A stretch of DNA of 64,000 nt from JBFAPK01 sp040676675 (GTDB lineage Bacteria; Actinomycetota; Actinomycetes; Mycobacteriales; Micromonosporaceae), in the NCBI RefSeq assembly GCF_040676675.1, contig NZ_JBFAPK010000028.1, positions 1-64,000 of the forward strand, in the 5' to 3' direction. Below are positions 1-7,252 of the stretch, piece by piece. A model generated the notes under the pieces. It was not told the DNA's origin, did no database searches, and worked only from the letters and a program-made list of their open reading frames with translations. Position 1 is the stretch's first letter. Each line of letters opens with the position of its first letter. A program made the translations under genes and the position numbers.

Positions 1-209
1 AACTGCACCGCCGTGCCGTTGGCGCTACTGGCCCCGGCCACGTCCACACACTTGCCGCCGTACCCGGTGATCGTCCCGGTCGCCGCGTACGCCGGGCCGG
101 AGGCCGTGACGACCGCGGCGGTGACCGCCGCGCCGGCGACGGCGGCGGTGGCGAGGGCCGTCAGCGCGCGGGCCCGGAACCGGTTCCGGGCCGATGTTCG
201 AAGCTTCAC
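1..209 (-). CDS. Secreted ricin-B-lectin (CBM13) domain protein, N-terminal part
   Basis: Only the first 69 codons lie in the window; the gene continues past base 1. It begins with GTG at 209, with a GAGGAG ribosome site about 8 bases upstream. The peptide starts VKLRTSARNRFRARAL, then has an Ala/Val-rich hydrophobic core ending in an AYA-A signal peptidase site near residue 43. The mature part starts with GTITGYGGKCVDVAG, the typical first strand and 'xCxD' start of a ricin-type trefoil lectin repeat. Such domains bind sugars and usually sit on secreted glycoside hydrolases or proteases; the catalytic part, if any, is outside the window. The family call is good, the full function unknown. 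Confidence 0.75.
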   Translation of the reverse strand, partial: MKLRTSARNRFRARALTALATAAVAGAAVTAAVVTASGPAYAATGTITGYGGKCVDVAGASSANGTAVQ

Positions 210-390
210 GGGGGTGGCTCCTCACTGGGATCGTCGGGCGCCCGGTGCGGGGGCGCGGGGCCCGAGGGACGGCCGGGCCGGTGGCCCGGTTCGGTGAACG
301 TCACCGGCCGTCGGCCCAGGGGCCAACGGTCACCGTGCGGCGGGACGGGCCGCACGGCCGATCAGTTCACAACCTTTACAGATTGGCCGA

Positions 391-419
391 AGGCTATTCG
401 CCGGACGCCACGGAGTCAA
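391..419 (-). promoter_or_regulatory. Possible promoter for the secreted lectin gene
   Basis: On the minus strand, TTGACT (419-414) and TAGCCT (396-391) are separated by 17 bases, the spacing of a housekeeping sigma-70 promoter. A start from here would leave a leader of about 175 bases before the GTG at 209. The -10 match is weak, so this is a guess from sequence only. Confidence 0.25.
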
Positions 420-451
420 CATATGACCGGAAATGCCTGGCCAGCGCCCCG

Positions 452-509
452 GCCCCGGTCGGGCCGGGGCGGTAGGCCGGGTCCCGGTCGGGCCGGGGCG
501 GTAGGCCGG
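452..509. repeat. Two tandem copies of a 29-bp GC-rich unit
   Basis: The unit at 452-480 is repeated at 481-509 with one difference (GCCCC versus GTCCC at its start); both end in GGGGCGGTAGGCCGG. It lies in the 387-bp non-coding gap between the lectin gene and the lipoprotein gene, just before the hairpin at 547-583. No coding sequence is supported in this gap. Confidence 0.7.
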
Positions 510-546
510 CGACGGGCGGCGCTCCGGCGACGATCCCGGAACACGA

Positions 547-583
547 CCGTGGCCGGCCGGGTCGTCGACCCGGCCGGCCACGG
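547..583 (-). terminator. Perfect 18-bp-arm hairpin downstream of the lipoprotein gene
   Basis: CCGTGGCCGGCCGGGTCG (547-564) is followed, after one base, by its exact reverse complement (566-583). It lies 14 bases past the stop codon at 597 of the minus-strand gene, so it most likely ends that transcript. No U-run follows, as is common in actinomycete terminators. Confidence 0.65.
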
Positions 584-596
584 CGCGACGAGGTGG

Positions 597-1829
597 TCAG
601 CCTCTGGGGCGGGACCAGACCACCAGGCCCAGGCACATCTCGTCGCTGGTCCCCTCGCCCCAGACGACGTACCGGGCCGGCAGGGTCTTCAGCTGCGGCA
701 GCCGCTGTCGCAGGCTCGCGTCGTGGGTGCAGGTCACCCGGTAGGTGTCACCGGGCCGCACCTCGACCGGCTTGGCCAGCGGCCGCAGGGACTGGTCGTC
801 GAAGTTGTACGCCGGCACGTCGAGCAGCGTCTGCGCCCGCGGCGTACCCGGGTTCAGCTCCACCTTGATCGTCCGGCCGAGCAGGTGCATGTGCCCGCCG
901 AGGGCGTGCAGCGTACCGGCCTGCCGCACCGGATGGTCGCAGTGCTGCTCGACCCCGCCGGTCGGCGCCCGGCCCGCGTTGCAGAACTGGTTCAGCCCCG
1001 CGACCGTCTCGCCGGCCTGCTCGCCGAAGCGCTTCGTGACGTCGGCGACCGCGGCCTGCCGGTCGCAGAGCGGGCCGGACTCTCCCGCCGCGCACGGCAG
1101 CTCGACCGGGGCCGGTAGCAGCGTCGTCTCCAACTTGTCCAGTTCGGTCCGGCCGTCGGTGAGCCGCAGCCGGATCCCGGACTGGTCGGCCGGGGACGCC
1201 GCCTCGGCGGCGGCGAGCAGGTTGTAGTGCACCTGCATCACCAGTTGGCTGCCGGCGGGCAGCTCGTAGCCGAGGTTCGGCGCGAGCAGCTGCTCGTTGG
1301 CGCCCGGTGCCCAGGAGGCGACCCACGCGGCGTCGTCGCCGATGCCGGCGTCACCGAAGCAGGTCCATCCCTCGCCCGGGGTACGGGCGTCGGCCTGGCG
1401 GGCCGCCTCCGCGTCGCCCGGGGCGATCCGGAAGAAGATCGCGTGGTGCACGATGTCGACGTTCTGCGGCAGGAACTGGCTGCCGGTCAGGAAGCTCCGC
1501 TCGGTCAGCTTCGGGTCGACCAGGAAGCAGCGGTACTCGTCCGTGCCGCCCTGCGGAGCCGACGGCGTGTACGGCTGCGGCATCGTGATGTTGACGAAGC
1601 GCTCACCGGCGCGCAGCGGCGCGGCGGGCGGCGGCTCGAACTTCCCGTGTCCGGTGTGGGGTCCCGCCGCCCCCGCCCCGCTCGCCTCCGGCGCCGGCGC
1701 GCCGCCCGACCCGTCCGCGCAGGAGGCGACCAGCAGCAGCGCGGCCAGCGCCCCCGCCGCCGACGCGTACCTCCACCTCGACCTCTCCCCGGACCGTGTT
1801 CGCAGTTGGTACCGCACTGGTGCCTCCAT
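597..1829 (-). CDS. Lipoprotein related to copper type II ascorbate-dependent monooxygenases
   Basis: 410 residues. The N-terminus has an Arg-rich segment, a hydrophobic stretch and a lipobox (LLLVASC, Cys about residue 37), so the protein should be anchored outside the membrane. Two histidine motifs stand out: DIVHHAIFF in the first half and GGHMHLLG in the second, with VMQVHYN between them. These match the copper-ligand pattern of the PHM/DBH-type fold (His-His in one domain, His-x-His in the other). Many Cys residues could form disulfides. It is a single gene between two hairpins. A redox role on the cell surface is likely, but substrate and true hydroxylase activity cannot be read from the sequence. 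An in-frame start at 1814 (GTG) is a possible alternative. Confidence 0.7.
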   Translation of the reverse strand: MEAPVRYQLRTRSGERSRWRYASAAGALAALLLVASCADGSGGAPAPEASGAGAAGPHTGHGKFEPPPAAPLRAGERFVNITMPQPYTPSAPQGGTDEYRCFLVDPKLTERSFLTGSQFLPQNVDIVHHAIFFRIAPGDAEAARQADARTPGEGWTCFGDAGIGDDAAWVASWAPGANEQLLAPNLGYELPAGSQLVMQVHYNLLAAAEAASPADQSGIRLRLTDGRTELDKLETTLLPAPVELPCAAGESGPLCDRQAAVADVTKRFGEQAGETVAGLNQFCNAGRAPTGGVEQHCDHPVRQAGTLHALGGHMHLLGRTIKVELNPGTPRAQTLLDVPAYNFDDQSLRPLAKPVEVRPGDTYRVTCTHDASLRQRLPQLKTLPARYVVWGEGTSDEMCLGLVVWSRPRG

Positions 1830-2015
1830 CCGTCCCCAGGATTCCGGCGGGCGCGTCCGAATTGATCAATTAGCGCCCCACATCAGTCATTAAAACCGAT
1901 ACTCACCAGGATCGAATCAGCACCAAGAGTGATATGTGCGCCCTCCGACACCGGTCGTTGGTAGTAGCCCCGCCTACTCCCCGCCGCGCCCCTCCCCCGC
2001 CGCGCCCCTCCCCCG

Positions 2016-2073
2016 CGATCTAGGGCATATCCGCGTGATTTGATCTCCAATCACGACGATTTGCCCTAGATCG
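2016..2073. terminator. Nested inverted repeat at the end of the PKS operon
   Basis: Outer arms CGATCTAGGGCA (2016-2027) and TGCCCTAGATCG (2062-2073) are perfect complements. Inside them a second hairpin, CGTGATT (2034-2040) with AATCACG (2049-2055), encloses an 8-base loop. It lies 30 bases past the stop of the last PKS operon gene and upstream of the lipoprotein gene. A transcript end is the simplest role; the two-level symmetry and low G+C compared with surroundings also suggest a dispersed palindromic element. Confidence 0.55.
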
Positions 2074-2102
2074 ACGGGGCGGGACCGGAGGGCGTCGCGC
2101 CG

Positions 2103-2471
2103 CTACTCCTCGTCGTCGAACCGGCGGGACACGACGCACTCCATGGCGGCGTTACGAAAGAACTCGCGGGCCGCCTGCGGCGACTCGGCGCGCGGTATCG
2201 CGAGATGCTCGGCGAGTTCGCGCTCGAACGCCTTGACCCCCTCCTGGCGGCTCATGTGGGCGGCCACCAGGCCGAGCGGCCCCTCGATCTCGATCACCCG
2301 GACGGCCAGTTCCCGACCGACGAAGACCATCGTGCCGAGCAGCCGCCCGACCTCGCTGCCGTCCTCGCCCCGGATCACCGACGGCGGCCGGGCACCGAGG
2401 CGGAACAGCTCCTTCACCTTCTCCTCGCTGCCCGGCTTCAGCGGGTAGTACAGCGCGTGCAGAGTCGACAT
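2103..2471 (-). CDS. SchA/CurD-like protein of the aromatic PKS operon (WhiE ORF I type)
   Basis: 122 residues, starting MSTLHALYYPLKPGSEEKV, with the GSE/D-x3-LF pattern, a central RxLGTMVFVG strand and the ERELAEHLAIPRAES stretch of the SchA/CurD family. These small ferredoxin-like-fold proteins are encoded in spore-pigment PKS clusters (whiE, sch, cur); their exact chemical step is not settled. It is the last gene of the operon, 200 bases after the ABM monooxygenase gene, with a tandem 26-bp repeat in the gap and the nested hairpin 2016-2073 behind it. Confidence 0.8.
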   Translation of the reverse strand: MSTLHALYYPLKPGSEEKVKELFRLGARPPSVIRGEDGSEVGRLLGTMVFVGRELAVRVIEIEGPLGLVAAHMSRQEGVKAFERELAEHLAIPRAESPQAAREFFRNAAMECVVSRRFDDEE

Positions 2472-2585
2472 TCCTCGATCACCTCTCGTGACACGGGAGC
2501 GGCCACCGCTCCTCGATCGATTGCCACCGGCCGGCGGTTCCGGCCGATGTAGGGTCAGTTCGACGGGCGGCGAACGGCCCCGCCC

Positions 2586-2637
2586 GCCGGCCAGGAACCG
2601 TCAAACCGTCAGCCGGCCAGGAACGGTCAAACCGTCA
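2586..2637. repeat. Tandem 26-bp repeat between two PKS operon genes
   Basis: GCCGGCCAGGAACCGTCAAA...TCA (2586-2611) is repeated at 2612-2637 with one base change (C to G). Each copy contains two TGACSGTT octamers on the minus strand. It sits in the only sizeable gap of the late operon, before the SchA/CurD gene, so it may be a processing, attenuation or internal promoter region. Confidence 0.65.
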
Positions 2638-2671
2638 GCCGGCGAACAGCAGGCCCGTCGGCCGCGAATGA

Positions 2672-3046
2672 TCACTTCGCCGGGCGGGACGCGGCCGCGC
2701 CGGCTGACGGGGAGAGCCCGGCCAGCGACGACCGCGAGGACGTCTCCGCGTGGACGGTGAAGCGCAGCGACTGCCCCTCGGTCATGCACTCGCGCATCGG
2801 CCGGACCAGTTCCCGGTGCCCGTCGCTGCGCTCCCACTCCTCGAAGTGCCTCAGCGACACCCACTCGCTGGTGATCAACCACTGCTCCGGGTCGCTCGCG
2901 GAGCGGCAGACCTGGTCCATCAGGTGGCCGTCCACCCCTTCGGCCACCTGGTAGCGGATCCGCTCGTACGCCCGCAGGAAGTCGTCCGTACGCTGCCGCG
3001 GCACCCGGATCAGGAAGACCACCCGGGCCCGTTGCGATTCCGTCAT
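2672..3046 (-). CDS. ABM-domain (antibiotic biosynthesis monooxygenase-like) protein
   Basis: 124 residues beginning MTESQRARVVFLIRVPRQR. The ABM dimeric alpha/beta-barrel pattern is visible: a first strand VVFLIRV, an amphipathic helix DDFLRAYERIRYQVAE, then WLITSEWVSLRHFEEWERSD. Members of this group are cofactor-free oxygenases or cyclase helpers in aromatic polyketide pathways. The ATG at 3046 overlaps the stop of the chain length factor gene by four bases (ATGA), so translation is coupled. Probable task: oxidation or folding of the aromatic intermediate; the exact step is inference. Confidence 0.78.
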   Translation of the reverse strand: MTESQRARVVFLIRVPRQRTDDFLRAYERIRYQVAEGVDGHLMDQVCRSASDPEQWLITSEWVSLRHFEEWERSDGHRELVRPMRECMTEGQSLRFTVHAETSSRSSLAGLSPSAGAAASRPAK

Positions 3047-4374
3047 CCATCCACTCCGTCCTGTCGCACCCGTCCGTCCGCCGGCGCCGGCCCGTCCGGC
3101 CCCTCGCCCGCGGCTGCCCGCACCGGTCCGCCCGCGCGCACCGGCCCCTCCTGGTACGCGCGCAGCACCAGCGCGCTGTTGAATCCGTCGAAACCCCGGG
3201 CGCCGACCAGCGCCACCTCCACCGGTCCCGGCCGGGGCCGCCGGACGAAGTCCAGCTCGCAGCCGGGGGCCGGCCGGTCGAGGCCGGCCGTGGGCGGCAG
3301 CAGTCGGTACCGCATCGCCAGCAGCGCGTTCGCCACGTCGAGCGCCGAGCCGCCCTGGTGCGCCCGCCCCACCAGCGGCTTCTGGGTGGTGACCGGCGGG
3401 ACGGCGGGCCCGAAGACGGTACGCAGCGCCGCCGCCTCGCTCACGTCGTAGCGGGGCACGCCGAGCGCGTCCGGGAAGACCACGTCCACCTCGGCCGGCG
3501 CGATCCCGCCCCGCCGCAGCGCCTCGCGCATCGCGTGGCCGTACTGCTCGGGATCCCCGCCGCCGGTGCGGCCCGTGTGCCGCGCGTCGTGGGTCGCCGC
3601 CCAGCCGGCCAGCTCGGCGTAGATCCGGGCACCCCGCTCGCGGGCGTGCGCGGCGTCCTCCACCACGAAGACCGCGCCGCCCTCGCCCGGTACGTAGCCG
3701 GAGGCGGTCACGTCGAAGGGCCGGTACGCCCCGCGCGGGTCGTCGCTGCCGCTGAGCAGCCCGCTGCGCAGTTGGCAGGCGAGTGCGTACGGGCTCAGCG
3801 GGCACTCGGTCCCGCCCGCGATCACCACGGGGGTGCCCCGCCGTACGGTCCGGGCGGCGTGGGCCAGGCTGTCCAGCCCGCCGGCCGCCTCGGAGACGAG
3901 CACCCCGCACGGGCCCTTGAACTGGTGGTGGATCGAGACCTGGCCCACGCTGGCCGCGTAGAACCAGGCGATCGACTGGTACGCCCCGACGGTCCGGGTC
4001 GGCCCGCCCCAGAGCCGCTGCATCTCCTTCTGCCCGAACAGGTTCCCGCCCGAGGCGCTGGCCAGCGTCACCGCGCAGGCGTACGGGTCCTCGGCCACCT
4101 CGGGCAGTCCCGCGTCGGCCAGCGCGAGCCGGGTGGCGGCGAACCCGAGGTGCGTCCAGCGGTCGGTCTGCACCACCCGCCGGTTGTCCGCGTACCGCAG
4201 CGCCTCGAAGTCGGGCACCTCGCCGGCGAGCGTGCTGGCGTACGGCTCCGGGTCGAACAGGGTGATCCGGCCGATGCGGTTCTCGCCGGCCAGCAGGCTC
4301 TTCCAGTGCGCGTCCAGGCCGATGCCGCTCGGCGCGACCACCCCGATGCCGGTCACCACGGCACGCGGGGTCAC
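3043..4374 (-). CDS. Type II PKS chain length factor (KS-beta)
   Basis: 443 residues, GTG start at 4374 overlapping the KS-alpha stop (GTGA). It has the ketoacyl synthase fold (VVTGIGVVAPSGIG at the start, GYVPGEGGAVFVVED, AHQGGSALDVANALLA) but no catalytic cysteine: the active-site loop reads SEAAGGLDS around residues 161-169, where KS-alpha has TGCTSGIDA. Most chain length factors carry Gln in the AEQAGG motif; here it is Ala163. The protein should pair with KS-alpha and set polyketide length. The last 25 residues are an Ala/Gly/Pro-rich tail. The family assignment is firm. Confidence 0.93.
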   Translation of the reverse strand: MTPRAVVTGIGVVAPSGIGLDAHWKSLLAGENRIGRITLFDPEPYASTLAGEVPDFEALRYADNRRVVQTDRWTHLGFAATRLALADAGLPEVAEDPYACAVTLASASGGNLFGQKEMQRLWGGPTRTVGAYQSIAWFYAASVGQVSIHHQFKGPCGVLVSEAAGGLDSLAHAARTVRRGTPVVIAGGTECPLSPYALACQLRSGLLSGSDDPRGAYRPFDVTASGYVPGEGGAVFVVEDAAHARERGARIYAELAGWAATHDARHTGRTGGGDPEQYGHAMREALRRGGIAPAEVDVVFPDALGVPRYDVSEAAALRTVFGPAVPPVTTQKPLVGRAHQGGSALDVANALLAMRYRLLPPTAGLDRPAPGCELDFVRRPRPGPVEVALVGARGFDGFNSALVLRAYQEGPVRAGGPVRAAAGEGPDGPAPADGRVRQDGVDG

Positions 4375-5642
4375 CGGTCCAGCTCCCGCAGCCGCTGGAA
4401 GACCATCGCGGACTGGAAACCGCCGAACCCGCTGCCGACCGAGAGCGCCACGTCGACCCGGACGTCCCGCGCCACGTTCGGCGTGTAGTCCAGGTCGCAC
4501 TCCGGGTCGCGGTTGGCCCAGTTCGCCGTCGGCGGTACCACCCCGAACTCGATGGCCAGCGCGCACGCCGCCATCTCGATCGAGCCGATCGCGCCGAGCG
4601 AGTGGCCGATCATGGACTTGATCGAGCTGATCGGCACCCGGTACGCCGCCGCGCCCAGCGCCCGCTTGAACGCCGCCGTCTCGTGCCGGTCGTTCTGCCG
4701 GGTCGCCGAGCCGTGCGCGCTGACGTACGAGACGTCCCCGGGGTCGAGCCGGCCCTGGTCCAGCGCGTCGACGATGGCCAGCGCCATCTCCGCCCCGTCC
4801 GGGCGCAGGCCGGTCATGTGGTATCCGTTGCTGCGGTTGGCGTAGCCGGCGACCTCGCAGTAGACGTGCGCGCCGCGCCGCCGCGCCCGGTCCAGCTCCT
4901 CCAGCACCAGCACGGCCGCCCCCTCGGCGAGGACGAAGCCGCGCCGCCCCGCGTCGAACGGGCGGGAGGCGTGCTCCGGGTCGTCGTTGTCCGGCGTGGT
5001 CGCCTTGATCGCGTCGAACGAGGCAACGGTCACCGGGGAGATCGGCGCGTCGGAGGCGCCCGCCACCACCACGTCGGCCTCGCCGTCCTGGATCAGCTGG
5101 TGGGCGTAGCCGATCGCGTCGATGCCCGAGGTGCAGCCGGTCGAGATCACCTGGGCCGGGCCGTGCAGCCCGTGCCGGCAGGCCACGTCGGCGGCGAGGC
5201 TGCTCGGCACCATCGCCTGGTACATGAACGGGGCCATGCAGTCGGCGTCGACCAGCCAGTCGGTGCCCGAGTCGCTGGCCACCACGTACTCGCGCTCCAG
5301 CGTCATGGTCGCCCCGACGGCCGAGCCGAGCACCACCCCCGTCCGCTGCCGGAGCGCCTCGTCCAGCTCCAGACCGCTGTCGACCAGCGCCTCGATCGAG
5401 GCGGCCAGCGCGAACTGCACGTACCGGTCGGCCCGCCGGCACTCGCGCGGGGTGAGGCCGGCGGCGAGCGGGTCGAAGTCGCACTCCGCGGCGATCTGCG
5501 AGCGGAACGGCGACGGGTCGAAGAAGCTGATCCGTCGGGTGGCCGTCTGCCCCTCGGTGAGGGTGGACCAGAACTGCTTGCGGTTGACCCCGCCGGGGGC
5601 GACCACCCCGACCCCGGTCACCACCGTGCGCCGGGGCGTCAT
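4371..5642 (-). CDS. Type II PKS beta-ketoacyl synthase, KS-alpha subunit
   Basis: 423 residues, the usual length. The full catalytic set is visible: Cys170 in STGCTSGIDA, His310 in VSAHGSATRQND, and Lys342/His347 in SSIKSMIGHSLGAIGS. It carries out the repeated decarboxylative condensations of malonyl-ACP as a heterodimer with the chain length factor encoded next. The ATG at 5642 overlaps the stop of the cupin gene (ATGA). Order cupin, KS-alpha, KS-beta is the order of whiE-type spore pigment clusters. Confidence 0.96.
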   Translation of the reverse strand: MTPRRTVVTGVGVVAPGGVNRKQFWSTLTEGQTATRRISFFDPSPFRSQIAAECDFDPLAAGLTPRECRRADRYVQFALAASIEALVDSGLELDEALRQRTGVVLGSAVGATMTLEREYVVASDSGTDWLVDADCMAPFMYQAMVPSSLAADVACRHGLHGPAQVISTGCTSGIDAIGYAHQLIQDGEADVVVAGASDAPISPVTVASFDAIKATTPDNDDPEHASRPFDAGRRGFVLAEGAAVLVLEELDRARRRGAHVYCEVAGYANRSNGYHMTGLRPDGAEMALAIVDALDQGRLDPGDVSYVSAHGSATRQNDRHETAAFKRALGAAAYRVPISSIKSMIGHSLGAIGSIEMAACALAIEFGVVPPTANWANRDPECDLDYTPNVARDVRVDVALSVGSGFGGFQSAMVFQRLRELDR

Positions 5643-6091
5643 GTCGCGAACTCCGGCCGGCTCGCCGGGCCGACGGCGCCGCCCTCGGGCACGGCCCCGG
5701 TCGGCGCGGTGCCCTCGGTGTCGACGTGGCCGAGTTCGGGACGCGGGGCGAGCGGCCCGAGGTGGAAGACCACCTCGGCCGGTTCGTCGCCGACGTTGCG
5801 TACCCGGTGCCGCGTGTTGATCGCGATGTAGATCGCCTCGCCCTGGCCCACCACCACCGGTTCGTCGTCGAGGTCGACCGTGATCGCGCCCCGGGCGACG
5901 TACAGGAACTCCTCGCTGTACGGGTGGTAGTGCTCGGCGATCCGCTCGCCGGGCTCCAGCCGGGACACCCCCATGAAGCCGGAGGTGCTGCCCACCGAGC
6001 GCGGGCTGAGCAGCACCCGCAGCTCGCCGCCGCGGCGCCGGTCCGGCGGTACGTCCCGCGCCGCCACCAGGATCCGCTTGTGTTCACTCAT
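5639..6091 (-). CDS. Cupin-domain polyketide protein (WhiE ORF II/TcmJ type)
   Basis: 150 residues. The single cupin barrel (about residues 38-115) has the motif GERIAEHYHPYSEEFLYVARG, which carries the HxH...E metal ligands, and a second His in NTRHRVRNVGDEP. Such proteins flank KS-alpha in spore-pigment and tetracenomycin clusters and are thought to help cyclisation or quinone formation. A 35-residue Pro/Gly/Glu tail follows the barrel. The start at 6091 overlaps the end of the ACP-aromatase gene by eight bases. Confidence 0.85.
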   Translation of the reverse strand: MSEHKRILVAARDVPPDRRRGGELRVLLSPRSVGSTSGFMGVSRLEPGERIAEHYHPYSEEFLYVARGAITVDLDDEPVVVGQGEAIYIAINTRHRVRNVGDEPAEVVFHLGPLAPRPELGHVDTEGTAPTGAVPEGGAVGPASRPEFAT

Positions 6092-6953
6092 GCCCCGCTC
6101 CCGTCGGTAGTGCCTCGCCCGACCGCTGCCGGCCGGCCGTCGTGCTGGTCCGTCCCGCGCCCTCGCGGGCCTCCGCCTCGATCCGGTCCCGGATGATCTC
6201 CAGTTGCACCCGGCTGTTCGCGTTGATCCGCTCGGTCATCCAGGCGTTGTCCACCGGTGCCGTGGGCCGCATCGAGAAGTCCTGGGTCCAGGTCATCCGG
6301 GTCCCCTCGGGCAGTTCCTCGTACCGCCAGTGGATCCGCATGTACTCGAAGGGGCCGGTCTCCACCCGGTGCGCGTGCACCTCCCGGCGTTCCGCGTCGG
6401 TGGTGCGCTCGCTCACCCAGCTCCAGACGGCGCCGTTCTCGTCCGGGTACATGGTCAGCCGGAACCGCACCGTCTCGCCCGCCCGCTCCAGCACCTCCAC
6501 CTCGGCGTACTCGGTGAAGAGCTCGGTCCAGCGGGCCACGTCGTTGGTACGCCACCAGACCAGCTCGAACGGGGCCGCGATGACGATGCTGTTCTCGGTG
6601 TGCCCCGGCGGGCCGGGCTTTCCGGTGCCGGCCGCGTCCGCCGCCGCCGGTGCCGCGCGCTCCCGCTCCGCACGCTCCCGGTCCTCGCGCTCCCGGTCCT
6701 CGCGCTCCCGGTCGACCAGCTCGGCGACCTCGCGGACGGTGAGCTGACCGGTCTCCTCCGGGATGCGCACCTGGTAGCGCTGCCCGACGACGGCCTGGAG
6801 TTCGAGCAGGGCGAGCGAGTCCATGCCCAGCTCCGTCAGGGACGCCGCGGGAGTGAGCGCCGCCGCGTCCGCGTCCAGTCCACAGTTGTTCACGAGTATC
6901 GACACGATCTCCTCGACCGTGGCGTTGCCGGCTCGGTCGGTCCTGTCGGTCAT
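6084..6953 (-). CDS. Fused acyl carrier protein and aromatase/cyclase
   Basis: 289 residues. Residues about 8-85 are an ACP: VEEIVSILVNNCGLDADAA, then LTELGMDSLALLELQ with the phosphopantetheine Ser. A charged linker rich in RERED repeats (about 85-110) joins it to an SRPBCC aromatase/cyclase domain starting HTENSIVIAAPFELVWWRTN and including WTELFTEYAEVEVLE and MTWTQDFSMRPTAP. In whiE and similar clusters these are two separate genes (ACP and ORF VI). The ATG at 6953 is chosen because AAGGAGGA lies 5 bases upstream; an upstream in-frame start at 6995 has no such site. It should hold the growing chain and close the first ring. No stop or frame change is seen through the linker. Confidence 0.9.
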   Translation of the reverse strand: MTDRTDRAGNATVEEIVSILVNNCGLDADAAALTPAASLTELGMDSLALLELQAVVGQRYQVRIPEETGQLTVREVAELVDREREDREREDRERAERERAAPAAADAAGTGKPGPPGHTENSIVIAAPFELVWWRTNDVARWTELFTEYAEVEVLERAGETVRFRLTMYPDENGAVWSWVSERTTDAERREVHAHRVETGPFEYMRIHWRYEELPEGTRMTWTQDFSMRPTAPVDNAWMTERINANSRVQLEIIRDRIEAEAREGAGRTSTTAGRQRSGEALPTGAGHE

Positions 6954-7252
6954 CTGTTCCTCCTTGCTGTCGGTCGGCCGGTCGGCCGGGGCCACGCGTG
7001 GCCGGGGATCGGGCGGGGCGTGCGGTACCGGATCGGGCGGTGGCGGTCCGGCCGCGCTCCCGCGCGTCCGGGCCCGTCGGCGGCGGCCGCGCCCGTCCGC
7101 CGGGCTACCCGCCGGTCAGGCCCCGGGCGCGCAGGCGCCCGCCGGGGTACCGCCCGCCAGGTACCGCCCGCCGGGATACCGCCGCCCGGCCGGCCACCAC
7201 CGGGTCGGGCCGGCGGTGGCACCCGTCGGCGGTGGCACGGGCCGCCGGCGGG

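Noticed and set aside
3043..6087. A very long open frame of about 1000 codons spanning several PKS genes
   Set aside because: Only its last part is the chain length factor; the rest is an Arg/Pro/Ala-rich reading of the cupin and KS-alpha genes in the wrong frame, whose own frames have clear catalytic motifs.
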